Source: Osedax fenrisi
Lineage: Eukaryota > Annelida > Polychaeta > Sabellida > Siboglinidae
DNA length: 64,000 nt
Direction of reading: 5' to 3'
Assembly: GCA_964019155.1 (NCBI GenBank)
Contig: OZ025243.1
Location: forward strand, 21,636,941 to 21,700,940
A program made the position numbers and the translations under genes. The notes under the pieces were generated by a model. That model saw only the letters and a program-made list of their open reading frames with translations, had not been told where the DNA came from and did not search any database. This document shows positions 11,871-25,150 of the stretch, one piece after another (position 1 is the first letter of the stretch; each line of letters begins with the position of its first letter).

Positions 11871-13099
11871 TTATACTGTTTGAACTATAGTTCAATAAAC
11901 ATATTTTAATAGGATATATATTTTATAATTTGTTGGAGAAATTACTCTTAAATTAGAATAAATATTATAAATTTAGGAACGTTTTTTCAAATAAATATTG
12001 TAACTTAAGAATAAAATATAATTCATAGATATTATTTTGAAATTTCATAATAAAAATAAAATAGATGTTATTAAATTAATTTTATTTTTAATATAATATT
12101 AAATTTAAAAAATGTTAAATATATTTCTGTTTAACATAGATTAATATACACATATAGAACTATAGTTGACCTATAGGTTAACTATGAAAAATATGTAGCA
12201 GATTGTTTTCAAAAATCATATTTTCAAATTTGTATTTGTAAAAAAGTTATGATAAAAGTTATGAAATAAATGCCCTTACACATTAGATCCCTATTCATCT
12301 CTATAGGAACCTAGAAATGTATTATCTAGTGAATTCACCCCTTAGATGTATATTATATACTTATGAGTATACCTATATATTGTATTACATACCTATATTA
12401 TGTCCTTGTTAATTATAGAGCAATACAATATATAGGTATACTCATATATATATTTATATATAAATATATATTTAGGTAAATAATAAACTTATTATGATAA
12501 TAATTAAATTTACAATTACGAAATAATAACTATTATATAATACACGTTATAGTTAATTATACGTATTAATAATGTTTATGTATCTATAGATATACTAGTA
12601 ATCCTCATAGTCATCCATTTGTTTGTATATTTTATAACTTATACAAATTATAAGTGGTTTAATCATATACTTGTTAATGTTAATTTCCCACTGTAGTTGT
12701 GAAATAATCGACTTAATACTATTAAAGAATTAAAGAATACAATGAATTATTATAAATATTTTAAATATACATAAATTTGATTGTTTTTTTTGTTGAAAAA
12801 TATGACTTGAATGTATTTATTCGATGGACTGTAGGCTTTATCCGGTTTATATACATTGATGATGTTTTATTAATATTCACTATATATACATTTGGTATAC
12901 ATATATATATTTTGATGAGGCATATAAGCATGTATTATATTTATATTAAGTTATTTACCACTAAAAGCCTTTTTAACTAAATAAAATAATATATTATTAA
13001 CTTCAATACTTAATTTATTGTATTATTTTGAAATGTTGTTTAATTCCAAAATTCCAAAATTATAGTCACCATGTTACCTGGTTATTTATAGAATAATAG

Positions 13100-13154
<55 letters not shown>

Positions 13155-13617
13155 CTGTTATATCCAATACGGAACGCTATATACATATTTATTTTAATTA
13201 TATATGGTATAAATATAAAAACTAAAAGAAATTTAATTAAACTAATACATCTTTACCATTACAAACAATAGTTTATCTAAATAAAATACAATTTTGTAAA
13301 ATATATTATTTAAATTTAATAAATTATTATTAAATATGTAAAATGCAATAATATTAAAAAATTATAAACTAAAATTTAGAATTTTTATTAAATTTTAATA
13401 TATTGTAAAAGTAATGACAAAAACTATTATTTTTGAATGCATTTAAAATAATCCAAACTAAAGGGGTTTTCATACTACTAAATGTAGCCTCATTCGTATA
13501 TGTATATATATATAGCCTATACAAAATATATACCCGATTTCGAACAAGTCAACGAATGAATAGGTTGTATACATATAAACACACGGATGAGGTATGCGAT
13601 ACCCGCCAGATCATAGA
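11871..13617. other. AT-rich stretch without a gene
   Basis: Nothing coding is supported. A TA microsatellite lies at about 13100-13150 and a short palindromic run near 12440-12470. Confidence 0.5.
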
Positions 13618-13800
13618 TTTGACCTAGATTGGTAGTCACGTGATTTTCTTCAACTGACATGCCTGTCGCACCATGGAGCATCGATTTAGGTATATTAAGA
13701 TGGCCGAACATCACATGTGATATATTATTTAATCAAATTAATGTTGAAATTATATCGCAGTATAAATATATAATATAAATAAATAGAAATGTTTAATTTG
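13618..13800. repeat. Interspersed segment shared with 50795-50984
   Basis: About 180 bp aligns by eye with 50795-50984: a CTAGATTGGTAGTCACGTGA-type start, then CTTCAAC, GGCCGA.CATC and ATATCGCAGTATAAATATA. It contains CACGTG and an AAGATGGCC motif. It could be an old TE or a duplicated regulatory segment. The copy at 51 kb carries a transposon at its edge that this copy lacks. Confidence 0.6.
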
Positions 13801-15057
13801 CTATAATTGAAACGCACTTTATAAACGTATGTAGAAAAAATCAAATGTATTTAAAAATCAAAAGTTTAAATAAATGGCCGATATACTACTATAGTAGACT
13901 ATCGACCAATAGTATACTATGGTATACATTACACGTGTGTCTACCTATACGGTATGAGCTGTACCCATGGTAGTATCACTTGTGTACACTATTGTTGAAC
14001 TACAGCGATAACTAGACGATAAACAATACACGATTTCGATAATACGTCTTATCTTCGTGTATCGAACGGCTGTCTATATTTACGTACACGGATGAACTTT
14101 GAACCCGGGCGTGACTCATAAGTTATGGCGGCGGCGGCGGCGGATGTTGTCACGTGATATACCAAAGTTTATATTTGATGTTATTTCTACGCTATCTACT
14201 ATGTACACATGCATATATCTACATGAATGTATACGCAGGTACAGTGTACAATGTATACTATTAAAACTTATATATATATATATACAATCATGTATATATA
14301 TATATATATATATATATATGTCACATATTTCGAATATTCACACTTACTTCACGATTTACATATTCATAATTAATAAAATATAAACGACAACATCGATGAA
14401 TTTATATATAAAGCCGATTATACTGTTAATGCGGGGATAGATATATGTAATATATGTACATAATATCTACCAATGAAACTATTAGTCACTGGTAGTTTGT
14501 ATGATTTTTTTTTACTTTTCGACGTTTATATTATAATACCGATATTTAATTTGCAATCATAAACTATTTAATCAATTATATTATATTATAGGCATAAATA
14601 TATATATATATATATATTAAACAATAGTATACTATTGTTTCCTAAACATCGATATATCTACAAACTGGACCATTGCTACATTAAAGTAATGCTATTTAAT
14701 AAGACTTCAGTCTATATACCTATAGGTATACCTGTAACCGCTATTGAATGGTTCAAATCATATTTTCTAAATATATAGTTTGCTATCCACATTTATTCTC
14801 TGAAATCGTCACCCCGGTCAATACATGTATACATGTACACAATCCTACATGTACACAATCCTACATGTATACATTACATTTACATTTTTCGGTTTTCGGA
14901 CTGCGAACTGTGCTTATAAAGAAATCGGCCGTCCATATATTTGATGTTAATGTTTCAGATTAGATAAATTGGTTGTCAGTAGTTTCTTGAAGTTAGTAAG
15001 AATCTTACAATCTGTAAGAATGCGTTGGTTAAGGCGAAGATTAAGTTTTAGTATTGG
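13801..15057. other. Mixed stretch, no supported gene
   Basis: Holds a GCC-type island near 14085-14155 with ATGGCGGCGGCGGCGGCGG (short poly-Ala start followed by a stop) and CACGTG, TA runs at 14269-14320, and ACATGTA repeats at 14820-14875. The GGC run could be a 5' exon or CpG-type promoter of the cysteine-rich gene at 19126, but no splice-consistent link can be shown. Confidence 0.35.
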
Positions 15058-15352
<295 letters not shown>

Positions 15353-16029
15353 TCTAACACAAAACGTTCATTCAATGTTGATATTAGTTAGTGAATTCAT
15401 AGAAAGCACTTGAAATATTTGATACTTTATGCGGTCACTATATAAACATGTCATAAGTTGAGATTTTTGAGTATTAATAATACTATATCCGATTATATTT
15501 AATAATGATTATTATATTTTGTATGCAATAAACATGATTACAAAGGTTACTATATACATATCTATAATAGTTTATATATATTGTATTGTTATTAATATTA
15601 TTAAAATATAACTATTGATATATTCAAATTGTGAATTGTATATGATAAATAAATAAATTATTATTAATGTTATTTATATTTAGTAGTTATTATTATAATA
15701 ATTATATAATTATCTTTGTATATGTCAATATATATACTAAAGGTTGTATTATAATTAATAAGTAGTTAATGACATGCATATTGCTACTATTTTATCACAA
15801 TTCAATACACAGATTACAATAGCTATGACATAGGGGTAATTGTTAATATATTATGACAATTATTAAATAACAACATTGTTAAACATGCTATTAACAATCA
15901 CAATAGTGTATGATGGTGCTGATGATGCCGATGGTGACATATATAGTGCTAATGTATAGATACAATGTCATTTGTGATATCTATTTAAAATATTATTGCA
16001 TGTAATTATACTTTCGTTTATAAGTATTA
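15353..16029. other. AT-rich stretch without a gene
   Basis: Nothing recognisable except short TGATGATGG-type repeats near 15910-15935. Confidence 0.5.
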
Positions 16030-16922
16030 GGGGAAAGTCTCCGATTACCGACCCCTAAATGATTATTTGTAATAACTTATTCAATATTAAATATAATTAT
16101 TTTAAATTTTATAATAGGGTAATATTATGGCAATATATATGTGGCTATTTTAGATTTTTGATATAATTATATTTACAAGAATAAACAGGGGGTCGGTAAT
16201 CGGATACATGTGCCTAATACCGACCCCTTATCCTATTACCGACCCCCTAAAATAATCGTGGTATAAATAGTTGTAGTATTATAATATCCAAAACAACAGT
16301 AGATATACATAAATATAATTAATTATAACGTGCACGCAATTTATTTATTATTGAATTTATGTTTTAATAGTAATATAAAATTTAAAATGTAAACTTTATT
16401 GTAATTATATTATAATAGTGTATATTATTATTTAATATTTAGTTATGAATCAGTATGTATATAATCGAATGGAATCATGAATCTTTAATCTATATCAATG
16501 ATACTCAAACAACTTATGACATATTTTAAAGTTAAATACTGATCTATTTTAATTGGATATTATAAATCACATGGGTCGGTATTAGGGTAATTTAGGTGGT
16601 CGGTAATAGGAAAATTATATGGGATTCTATAATTAAGATATATTGCTTAATAGTTATTAAAATTAAATTTAAATATATAAATTAAACATTTTAATTAATA
16701 AAGTATTTACAATGATTTAAAAAAAATATTATTCAAATATTTAAAAAGTAAAAACAGAATATTACATTTTGTCAAATAGCAATTGTAGGATTGAATATTT
16801 TTTTAAATAAAATAATTATTTATATTTATCATTAAATTACTAACAGTTCATTAATATATAATTTGTTGAGTTATCTTATAGTTACTGAGATACGAGAGGG
16901 GGTCGGCAATCGGAGACTTCCC
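16030..16922. mobile_element. TIR element, GGTCGGTAAT family, copy 2
   Basis: Left end GGGGAAAGTCTCCGATTACC; the inverse of the right end is GGGAAGTCTCCGATTGCC. Flanked by TTA on both sides (16027-16029, 16923-16925), fitting a 3-bp target duplication. Internal copies of CCGACCCC / GGGTCGGTAAT lie near 16185-16250 and 16575-16610. Non-autonomous. Layout matches copy 1 at 10919. Confidence 0.8.
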
Positions 16923-16970
16923 TTATCCATAATTAACAATTTTAAAAATAAAAGAATATATACATATATA

Positions 16971-17249
16971 TATTATCTAATTAAACTAATTAAAAATAGT
17001 ATATATATATTAAATTATAGAAAAGTCTATTAAAATAATAATAATTCATGTAATTACTGATTATTCATAATAATTTAAATCATGAAAAATAAACAATATT
17101 TTAAAGACATTTTAAATAATATATTTTTTAATTTAAATATATTATTTGAGAAAATAAAAAGTCACATTCTATATTAATACTATTTATTCAATGAAATAAT
17201 GTGTATATATGTATTAATATATAGTGATATATAGTAATAGATATGTATA
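16971..17249. repeat. 279-bp direct repeat, copy A
   Basis: Nearly identical to 18621-18899 at a constant offset of 1650 bp, with a few substitutions. Copy A stops exactly where the next TIR element begins. Confidence 0.9.
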
Positions 17250-18029
17250 GGGGAGAGTGATCTAATATCGACACCCTAGCGATCTCCTAAAATATAATTC
17301 CAATCAAAAAATAATTAATGTATGAAATGTTAATAAATATAATTCTAATTAATATAAGTATAATTTTTTTTTTAATATTTATATTTTTTTAATTATAAAC
17401 AAATAACTGCTTTTTTCGTTACAACTCTAAATTTATGAAATTTTTGAAGTACAATATCGATTCTCAATCCTTTGAAAATATATATTTTTTAAATGTTTTA
17501 AATAAATCGTATAGATCTAATTATATTTTTCAATGTGCCGAAAAGATTTTGTAAAATTTAAAATTGTTTGATAATTTGTTACACAGCTATTGACGTTTAC
17601 CTAAGCAACATACATTTTCATAATACCGACACCCTAATTGCACGTAATATCGACACCCTTTAACCAATCAGCGTTATTTGTTTATAATGTGCGTGCGTTA
17701 TAATAACATTAATTTAAAGAAAAAAACGTATGAATTTTGTGTGTTAACTAAAAGTAACACGCATTCAATTCTGATTGGATAGTGGATATTAAATGATATA
17801 TTGTATATCTAAATATCGATATATTTAGGGTTTCGGTATTCGAGGCAGTGTCTGTAATATCGACACCCCTGATATCTCAGAGTTAAGCAAACTAAAATAA
17901 ATTATAAAATAGCTATTATATGTATATACCTACTTAATACTTATAAATAAAATTTGGTAATATTTATTTGAGAAATAATAACGTTATGGTGATTTATTAC
18001 TAGGGTGTCGGTATTCGAGTACTCTCCCC
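17250..18029. mobile_element. TIR element, TCGACACCC family
   Basis: Starts GGGGAGAGTGATCTAATATC and ends with the inverse arm ...TATTCGAGTACTCTCCCC. A CGACACCCTA block follows each TIR, and two further CGACACCC blocks lie in the middle (about 17630-17660 and 17865-17875) with an inverted GGTTTCGGTATTCGAGGCAG between them. TA flanks both sides. The same end, in opposite orientation, starts at 63962. No ORF. Confidence 0.8.
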
Positions 18030-18620
18030 TAATACTTGATTATAAAATAAATATTTGTTTAAAAGCAGCCATAAATATGTATTCGTTTTTTACTTGTTGC
18101 CCATGATGTATAGTGTGCATGTATTAGTTTAATTTAATACTTTATAAATTAAGGTCTACAAAGTAAAAAAGATATAAAAAAAATTAAAAAAGAAAATAGT
18201 TCATCCTATTATCATAACATTTAAACTCCATCGTTCTTCAATTCAAAACTATATTTTTATAATGTATGGCTACCGAAGAATAAACTTTATATAATGTATA
18301 CACATATTGCAATCTGTTTTAAAAAAACAACAACGATATAGTTAAATAAACATATTTATGCAATAGCCTAATCTAAGTAATTATTGACTTGGTAAATCTG
18401 TAATGAAACTAAATGTAGATGAATTTAATATAAAATATGCCATATTTTCAATTCATTTAGTATGTATTGAAAACATTTGAATAATGACTTATAATGACAC
18501 ACACACACACATATATATATATATATCGTAAACACTAACAGTGGCTAATTTAATACGATTATATTCCATGTAAGAGTTAATATATCATACCTACATAATA
18601 TGTATATATATATATATATA
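18030..18620. other. AT-rich stretch without a gene
   Basis: Only an (AC)n(AT)n microsatellite at about 18498-18525 and a TA run at 18600-18622. Confidence 0.5.
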
Positions 18621-18899
18621 TATTATCTAATTAAACTAATTAAAAATAATATATATATATTAAATTGTAGAAAAGTCTATTAAAATAATAATAATTCATG
18701 TAATTACTGATTATTCATAATAATTTAAATCATGAAAAATAAACAATATTTTAAAGACATTTTAAATAATATATTTTTTAATTTAAATATATTATTTGAG
18801 AAAATAAAAAGTCACATTCTATATTAATAATATTTATTCAATGAAATAATATGTATATATGTATTAATATATAGTGATATATAGTAATAGATATGTATA
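18621..18899. repeat. 279-bp direct repeat, copy B
   Basis: Partner of 16971-17249. It continues past the homologous end with unrelated sequence and carries no TIR element. Confidence 0.9.
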
Positions 18900-19125
18900 T
18901 ATTATAGTATTAATGTAATGTTAGCTTTTAATATTGATGCTAAATTAATAACGAACAATGTTCGTCGAACATTATCAACGAATCTAATTGATTTATATCC
19001 GAACTAACTTTTCTATGCTTAATACATTATGCTATATATATACTATAGGTAAATCAGTCATGTACATTCCATAATAAACATCTAAATATGATCGAATATA
19101 CAGCCCCGCCACACCTATTTCGCAG

Positions 19126-19362
19126 ATCTACGTGCTCGGTGTAATGTTGGCGGCGTTGCTATTGGTTAATCACGGAGGCGGTGTTCTGGCATCTATGGGA
19201 TTCATGGACAGGCTAGACTGCTACAAGAAATGCAGCCTAGAATTAGACGTTTGTAACGAACACACGGCCGCCATCATACTGACACCTGTCAAGAAAGGGG
19301 AGGAGCCTCCAAACAGACCCATATGCGTACTGACCGTTACCCTGTGCATTGAACCGTGCTAG
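19126..19362 (+). CDS. Cysteine-rich secreted-type protein, terminal exon, paralog 2
   Basis: The acceptor CGCAG at 19121-19125 opens a phase-0 exon of 79 codons ending in TAG at 19360-19362, the same phase and structure as 9734-9964. It encodes a hydrophobic stretch (VMLAALLLV), then six cysteines with exactly the spacing of paralog 1, C-x3-C-x6-C-x23-C-x6-C-x3-C, and a shared RPICVLT block around the fourth Cys. The loop between Cys 3 and 4 differs in sequence but not length. The final Cys is the last residue. The initiating exon was not found; ATG codons inside the exon are unlikely starts because the hydrophobic segment begins before them. A processed secreted peptide is likely. The role (hormone, defence, venom-like or structural) cannot be told from sequence. 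Confidence 0.75.
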   Translation: MYVLGVMLAALLLVNHGGGVLASMGFMDRLDCYKKCSLELDVCNEHTAAIILTPVKKGEEPPNRPICVLTVTLCIEPC

Positions 19363-20239
19363 CGAAGGTCGAAGTGGTTCCGGAAAAGTAACCTTTCCTA
19401 GGATTATTATATAGGACAACACTTAAGGATAGTTAAATATTTTCATTGAATTTGTAGGGCAATTTATTTTCTTAGAACAACTATATTCAGGGTCGGTTAA
19501 ATCAATAATCGTGCATTGTACACACACGTACAATGTGCATTGTACACTTATGCGCGAATATATATATATATATATTCGTATTAATATTCATATTAATATG
19601 TTTGATAACGCGTTTGATAACGCGCCTATATACAGAGTGTACATTGTACACTGTACATCATATACACATTCAGCGTGAAATTGTGATTATTATGAATATA
19701 TTTTGATATATTCTATAGAGTATAACGTATATCGATTGTATTTTATTATAATGTTATTATTTATATTTCGATTACAAATTCATTGAATAATGTTTATTTT
19801 AATGTCACTAAATACGTTTATGTTAATATTTTTTTATATTATAGATCAGTATTATTAGATTGCATAACATTACCTATATATCGTTATCATCTAAACCTAT
19901 CATCAGTAATCATGACTATTATACCTACATTTATATTATATCTTGTTATATCATTTAACTTAACAACTATTTAACACGTAGGTTATATGTTATATTTTAA
20001 CTTTACAATTGTATACAGTATGATTTAAATTACTATTATGATTTTACTACGAATTTTATATTTTATTTATTCGTAAATATAGAGGTCCTATCGACTATTA
20101 AGTTTAATAAATTTATATTTTTGATATAATAATGTTATTTTTTCCACTATTCAATATTTAATCAATACACAATATTCAATGACCTCCATAATAACAATAT
20201 TAGATAATACACAGTGGTTTACTATCTAAGATAACGTAC
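19363..20239. other. 3' flank and AT-rich stretch
   Basis: Holds a cluster of GTACA/TGTAC palindromes near 19510-19550 and 19635-19665 (TGCATTGTACAC, GTACACTGTACA). No further exon was recognised; no poly-A signal could be assigned with confidence. Confidence 0.4.
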
Positions 20240-20445
20240 ACTGGGGGAACGTGGAAACCTAATACGGGGGACACTTTAACAATACATGATCTTAACATTT
20301 AATATTTGTATTCAAAAATACAATATGATTATAGATATTATTGTGATTTAAAAATGTTAATTAATATTTGTATCCAATAGATAATGGATGGTGTCCGTAT
20401 TCGGTACCCATGTCTGCATACTAACACCCCGTGTTATAATATATA
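20240..20445. mobile_element. Fragment related to the GGGG-end TIR families
   Basis: Begins CTGGGGGAACGTGGAAACC and includes CCTAATACGGGGGACAC. About 110 bp later GGTGTCCGTATTCGGTACCC and ATACTAACACCCC repeat the CGACACCC-like arrangement of the elements at 16-18 kb. Truncated; ends uncertain. Confidence 0.45.
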
Positions 20446-21202
20446 GGATATATCCTACTAATAGATTAACCAATCAGATAAATTAAAATTAGGTAGGTTC
20501 CTACTTACATTATAGGTATATTATTCCTACTAGGTAAATACATTACCTACTTATAATTAATTTTATAAATAATTTAATATAATTGAATTAGTAATTAATT
20601 TGTATTATATTATTAATTAATAATAACTAATCTAAATAATAAGCATGAAACATTAATAAATGTAAGGTATGTATATCATAATGCACGCCTAGAACCTACT
20701 TTAAATTTCTAATAATATTGTTAAAAAAAAAGGGTATTTGAAAAAATTAATAAAGAATAGTGTTTTAATAATATATAATTTATTTTAATTATAGTTTAAT
20801 AATTGAGTGTAAGCAAATTCATATTACACAAAATGTATAACAATGATTTACACGCCCTTGTCGTCGGTACAAATACATGAAGTGTACATTAAATATTGAT
20901 CTATCAAGTGGAATGAAGGCGATTGTTTCACATTTCCAACATGATATTATTCATGTTTATTGTGATGAATAACTATGTGTGTTTAGTTTTAAAAATATGC
21001 ACACACAGAAGGATATACGTAATGTATATACATTCATTGTTTCTATGAATCATTAATATAAAGGAATGTTTAGAAATAATAAATACTATGGAATTATATA
21101 ACATATTTATATTAATAATATAAATTAGGTTTATAATAAGAATATGATAGATAACTCAGACAAAACATATTCCAGACTGGCGAAGTTAAATAGCGTAGCC
21201 GG
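20446..21202. other. AT-rich stretch without a gene
   Basis: Nothing recognisable beyond a small TAGGTA repeat cluster near 20490-20550. Confidence 0.5.
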
Positions 21203-21340
21203 GTACTAGTAAACTCGGACCACTCTTGAAATAAACTCGTACCAATTTTGAAGAAAACTCGGACCACTTTTATGCTTTAACCCATATTATAGAAGTATAC
21301 TATATATAGTTATTTTAAACTGGTCCGAGTTTACTGGTAT
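21203..21340. mobile_element. Short foldback element
   Basis: The left end TACTAGTAAACTCGGACCA is mirrored by the right end (inverse ATACCAGTAAACTCGGACCA). Between them are two more direct copies of AAACTCG.ACCA in about 30-bp steps. 138 bp, non-coding, MITE-like. Confidence 0.65.
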
Positions 21341-23316
21341 TCGCGTATACACGGCTATAGCCTAGTCAGTATACAATGTATACACTTATACAGGAACTTT
21401 TATCATATCTTGTATTTATATTTTTTAGTAACTTTATGAGAGTAGAAGGTAAGGGAAAGTATCATATAACCATAATTGTGATTTACACATAATAGCTATC
21501 TAATCGGGTAAACTAAATTATTATCTTAAATAAATACAAAGTTTTTAACATGATTAAATGGAGCAATTGTGAAATAATCATTATTGACAGACAGAAAATA
21601 TACATAGAAGTTAAGTTTTATTCATTTATTATATAACATAAAACTATTTTGTTAAAACAAAATGTTTGACTATAGTGTATATTATACATTAATTATAAAT
21701 ATAGATTATATAAATAGTTTCTTTACAATTGAATAACATCACTACCACTTTATATTTAACCATGGTATTTATGAATAATAAAACCTACATTTATGAATAA
21801 CTACTCCATTTTTTTTATAAATTCATCATTGAATTTATTTATATTAAACTAAATGCATAATATAATTATTTAATATTGTATATATATATATCATAGAATT
21901 AATTTAATATAAAATAAATGCATCACAAATTAATTTAATATTGTATAAATGTATCATAGAATTAATTTATATTAAAAGAAATATATCACAAAATTATTTT
22001 AATATTGTATAAATTTATCATAGAATTAATTGTTTTTATAAAATACAAGTAATACATATATCATTATTAATTTATTCTGATTATATTAAAATATTATCTG
22101 ATTATAGTATACATATATATTTATAATTATGCTTTACTGTATCCGACAATGGTTAATTTATTATGATGGTTGGTGATCTATATATCTGATTCTTTCCAAA
22201 AAATAGCCTCCAATTTAATATGAGATTTAAAAATAAGGTAAAACTAAACTACCTGTTTAAAATAATATACAACATAATCTAAAACTTAAATTTATATCAT
22301 ACTTATATAAATAATAAGTAAGTGAAGTTAAAATATAGTTTATTAAAATAATAGTAATCATAATAATATATGTATTTTATAATTTTAAAAATTGAATATC
22401 TTTTTAATAATCTTTTTTTTATAAAAATAAGTTTCAATAAATTTGAATAATAAAGATAATTTGATATTGTAAGAAATATTAAATATGTCATTGAGAACAA
22501 CATATTGTTAATCGTAAATAAATAAGCATTAATGAATGTTGAATAAGTAATATGTGTTAATAAATAATATGTCAATTCTCGATATATATATTCAAATCTT
22601 TACATGTTATTAAATCTTTATCATTTATAAATATAATAGGCCCACATTTCTGTAGTCTCCTCATTATCTGATATCAATGTGTCTGAGAAGCTCCTGTAAA
22701 ATAAATATAAATATTTAATATCAGTATGGCAGAAATGTAGATAATGTTAGCATAATTAAGTTGGATTTAACTTTGAAATATAAATATAAATCAGAAGTTT
22801 ATTTAAAAAATATATTTGGTTATTGTTGTTACTAACGATTTCTGAGTGATACATTTTAATTTTGCTTCATAAATACCAGTTATTTAATTAATATTGAATC
22901 CCAATTATAATATGAAACTATTCTTGCATATTTTTCTGATAACTAAAATATATAAAAATCATTTTTTTTTTAATATTTGAATAATTCAAATTAATTAACA
23001 TGTTCTTCTCTATTAAATATTGGATATTATTTCATATCTCTCACTCACTTAGATTATTCTTATTTATTTCAGTTAGTCGGATTTTATGTTTCCTGCATGC
23101 ATATGTGTACTAGTTTCTGGTGTATTAGTTTCTTCGATTCTTGCTAATAAATATTAATCAAATTAATAATATAGAACATCTATGTACAAATTTTACACCA
23201 AATTATAGATAAATGATTATAAAAATTATTTTTAAGATAACAACATTATAATATATATATATATTTATAAATGGGATTTATGTAGTAGATCTATATATAA
23301 TTACGATTTAGATCTA

Positions 23317-23356
<40 letters not shown>

Positions 23357-24032
23357 TAGGAGCCACTTTACCTCGTCAAGGTATCGTAATACAAAGTGGA
23401 TTTAGGACTTATGAGTTAACTGCCAGGAATTTCAACCTTTAATTTTATTTATTTTAATAATTCAAAGTTAATAATTTACTAACTGCCAAGATGAGAAGTT
23501 CTAGAGGATGACTTGTAGAGGTTATATCTATATATATTTTATAGAATTATAATGAAATTTCTCAATGCTAAGTACGTGTACAAAGTATCATCACTAACTA
23601 AGGAATCTACTACACATGTGATCGCTGCTAGTCTACGAGGTGTTAAGGTATTAATCGTGATACTCTCATCGCTACATAGTATTATATACATATAATATTA
23701 TATATAGTTATATATACTATATATTATACATTATTACATTATAATTATACATTTACTATAAGTCTGTGAAACCAAAACCTTGTTGGCAGATTCAAATCTA
23801 AATCCCATAGAAGACTCTTACATATCACATACAAACAAAGGAAAACTAATATTTACGTATCCACCGAAATAAGAAGGAAAATAGGAAATTATTCCTATTG
23901 CAAGAACTCCTAAATAAGACTGCAGATCGTGAAGAATGGAGTGTGTTTGTCAATATAATGTGCCCCCCTAAGATATTAAACTAAGTAACTTAGTAAGTAA
24001 TATATATTTAATAGTATAATTATGTATATAGG
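21341..24032. other. Long AT-rich stretch without a supported gene
   Basis: Contains three imperfect ATCATAGAATTAATTTA(A/T)AT-type tandem units near 21885-22030, short TA runs (23255-23350), and a less AT-rich patch at 23760-23960 that may be decayed transposon sequence upstream of the pogo fragment. No exon or domain was recognised. Confidence 0.45.
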
Positions 24033-24346
24033 ATCAAGAGATTAAACACATTTAATGTTTCATCTTTTATGAAAATATACGAAGATAATGAAAATTATTC
24101 ACTAAATTGTATATACAATGTTGACGAAACAAACTTTTCAACGGTGCAGTCAAAACAAAGGAAGATATTGGAGTGTAAAGGAAAGAAAAAAGTTAGTCAT
24201 AGTCATGCATATATTATATATATATATGTAAAGGGTAATTTTCTCGATAAGCTTCAACAATTACCTATGTACTTATCACTTATCATGAACACTAGAGAGA
24301 TTTTCGTATCGGTGATCCAAATGAATGGAACAAACTTTAAGGAATA
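24033..24346 (+). pseudogene. pogo/Tigger-like DDE transposase fragment
   Basis: An open frame, extendable upstream of the first ATG to about 24033, encodes YNVDETNFSTVQSKQRKIL followed by a short Lys-rich step. This matches the first catalytic-Asp block of the DDE_1 (pogo/Tigger) transposase domain, whose hallmark is N-V-D-E-T-G-(x)-T-V-Q/P. Only this block and a little upstream survive; the second and third acidic residues are not present. A TA run inside the frame after the motif has replaced family sequence. This is the 5' part of the TE mosaic that continues to 30 kb. Confidence 0.7.
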
Positions 24347-24615
24347 AGATGTAGAAGGATTTGAAGACTTTGGGGATATTGGTTATTTTTTACAGAAACT
24401 CGAGAATTACAATTTTTGTATACTAAAATTCACCAATTAGAAAGTAATAATTTGAATTTAATTGAAAATCTAAATAATACAATTAATGAAACATTAAATT
24501 AAGAAAAAATGACGCTACCGCATAACTAAAAGTACAATGTCTCATAGTTCTATTGTATGTTGTAATTCAAAAAAGTACTATCGATAAATTAAACAATTGA
24601 ATTTTAAATTAAAAA

Positions 24616-25050
24616 ATGTAGCCAATAGGCAAATAGATTTATCGCTAAACCCATAGGATCTAAGCACTACAGCTATGATTTGCGTATGTTAGTGTACATA
24701 TACTTAATGGCCAGACACTAAACTTTTTTAATAACAATACCTCCTTTATGAATAGTTGAAAGAGCCAAACGTGTTTTAATAAAATACGCTACAATTAGGT
24801 TTACGATATAGGATATAAATAAATATCATAATATTAATCAGCTCGGCCCAGAAATCCTTTATGGGTGGGAACTTGTGCTCCAGTAAGGTAGAAAAGTTGA
24901 ATGTAAAAATAATTAAATTATATAACGAGTTGAGCATTATTAGTGAACCACCAGGCAAATAGATTAATTGTTAAACCCATAGGATATAAGCACTACAGCT
25001 ATGATTTGCATATGTTAGTGTACATATACTTAATGGCCAGACACCAAACG
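24616..25050. repeat. Repeat of about 105 bp, two copies here, a third at 35.4 kb
   Basis: The block from GGCAAATAGATT through CACTACAGCTATGATTTG to TTAATGGCCAGACAC occurs at 24627-24720 and 24952-25050. A third copy starts at 35438 but is split by a 380-bp element (35499-35878) before finishing at about 35915. Two intact copies therefore give the pre-insertion sequence. Confidence 0.85.
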
Positions 25051-25150
25051 TAACAGTTCCAATTACGATTTTAAATATATCTAAGTTATTAAAACTTAAT
25101 ATTGATGGTAAATTCAACGGTAAATAATATTTCACTAAGGGTTATATATA

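Noticed and set aside
14126..14158. Short ORF starting with five alanines as first exon of the 19.1 kb gene
   Set aside because: A stop follows after ten codons and no donor gives the phase-0 junction needed; kept only as a GC-rich patch.
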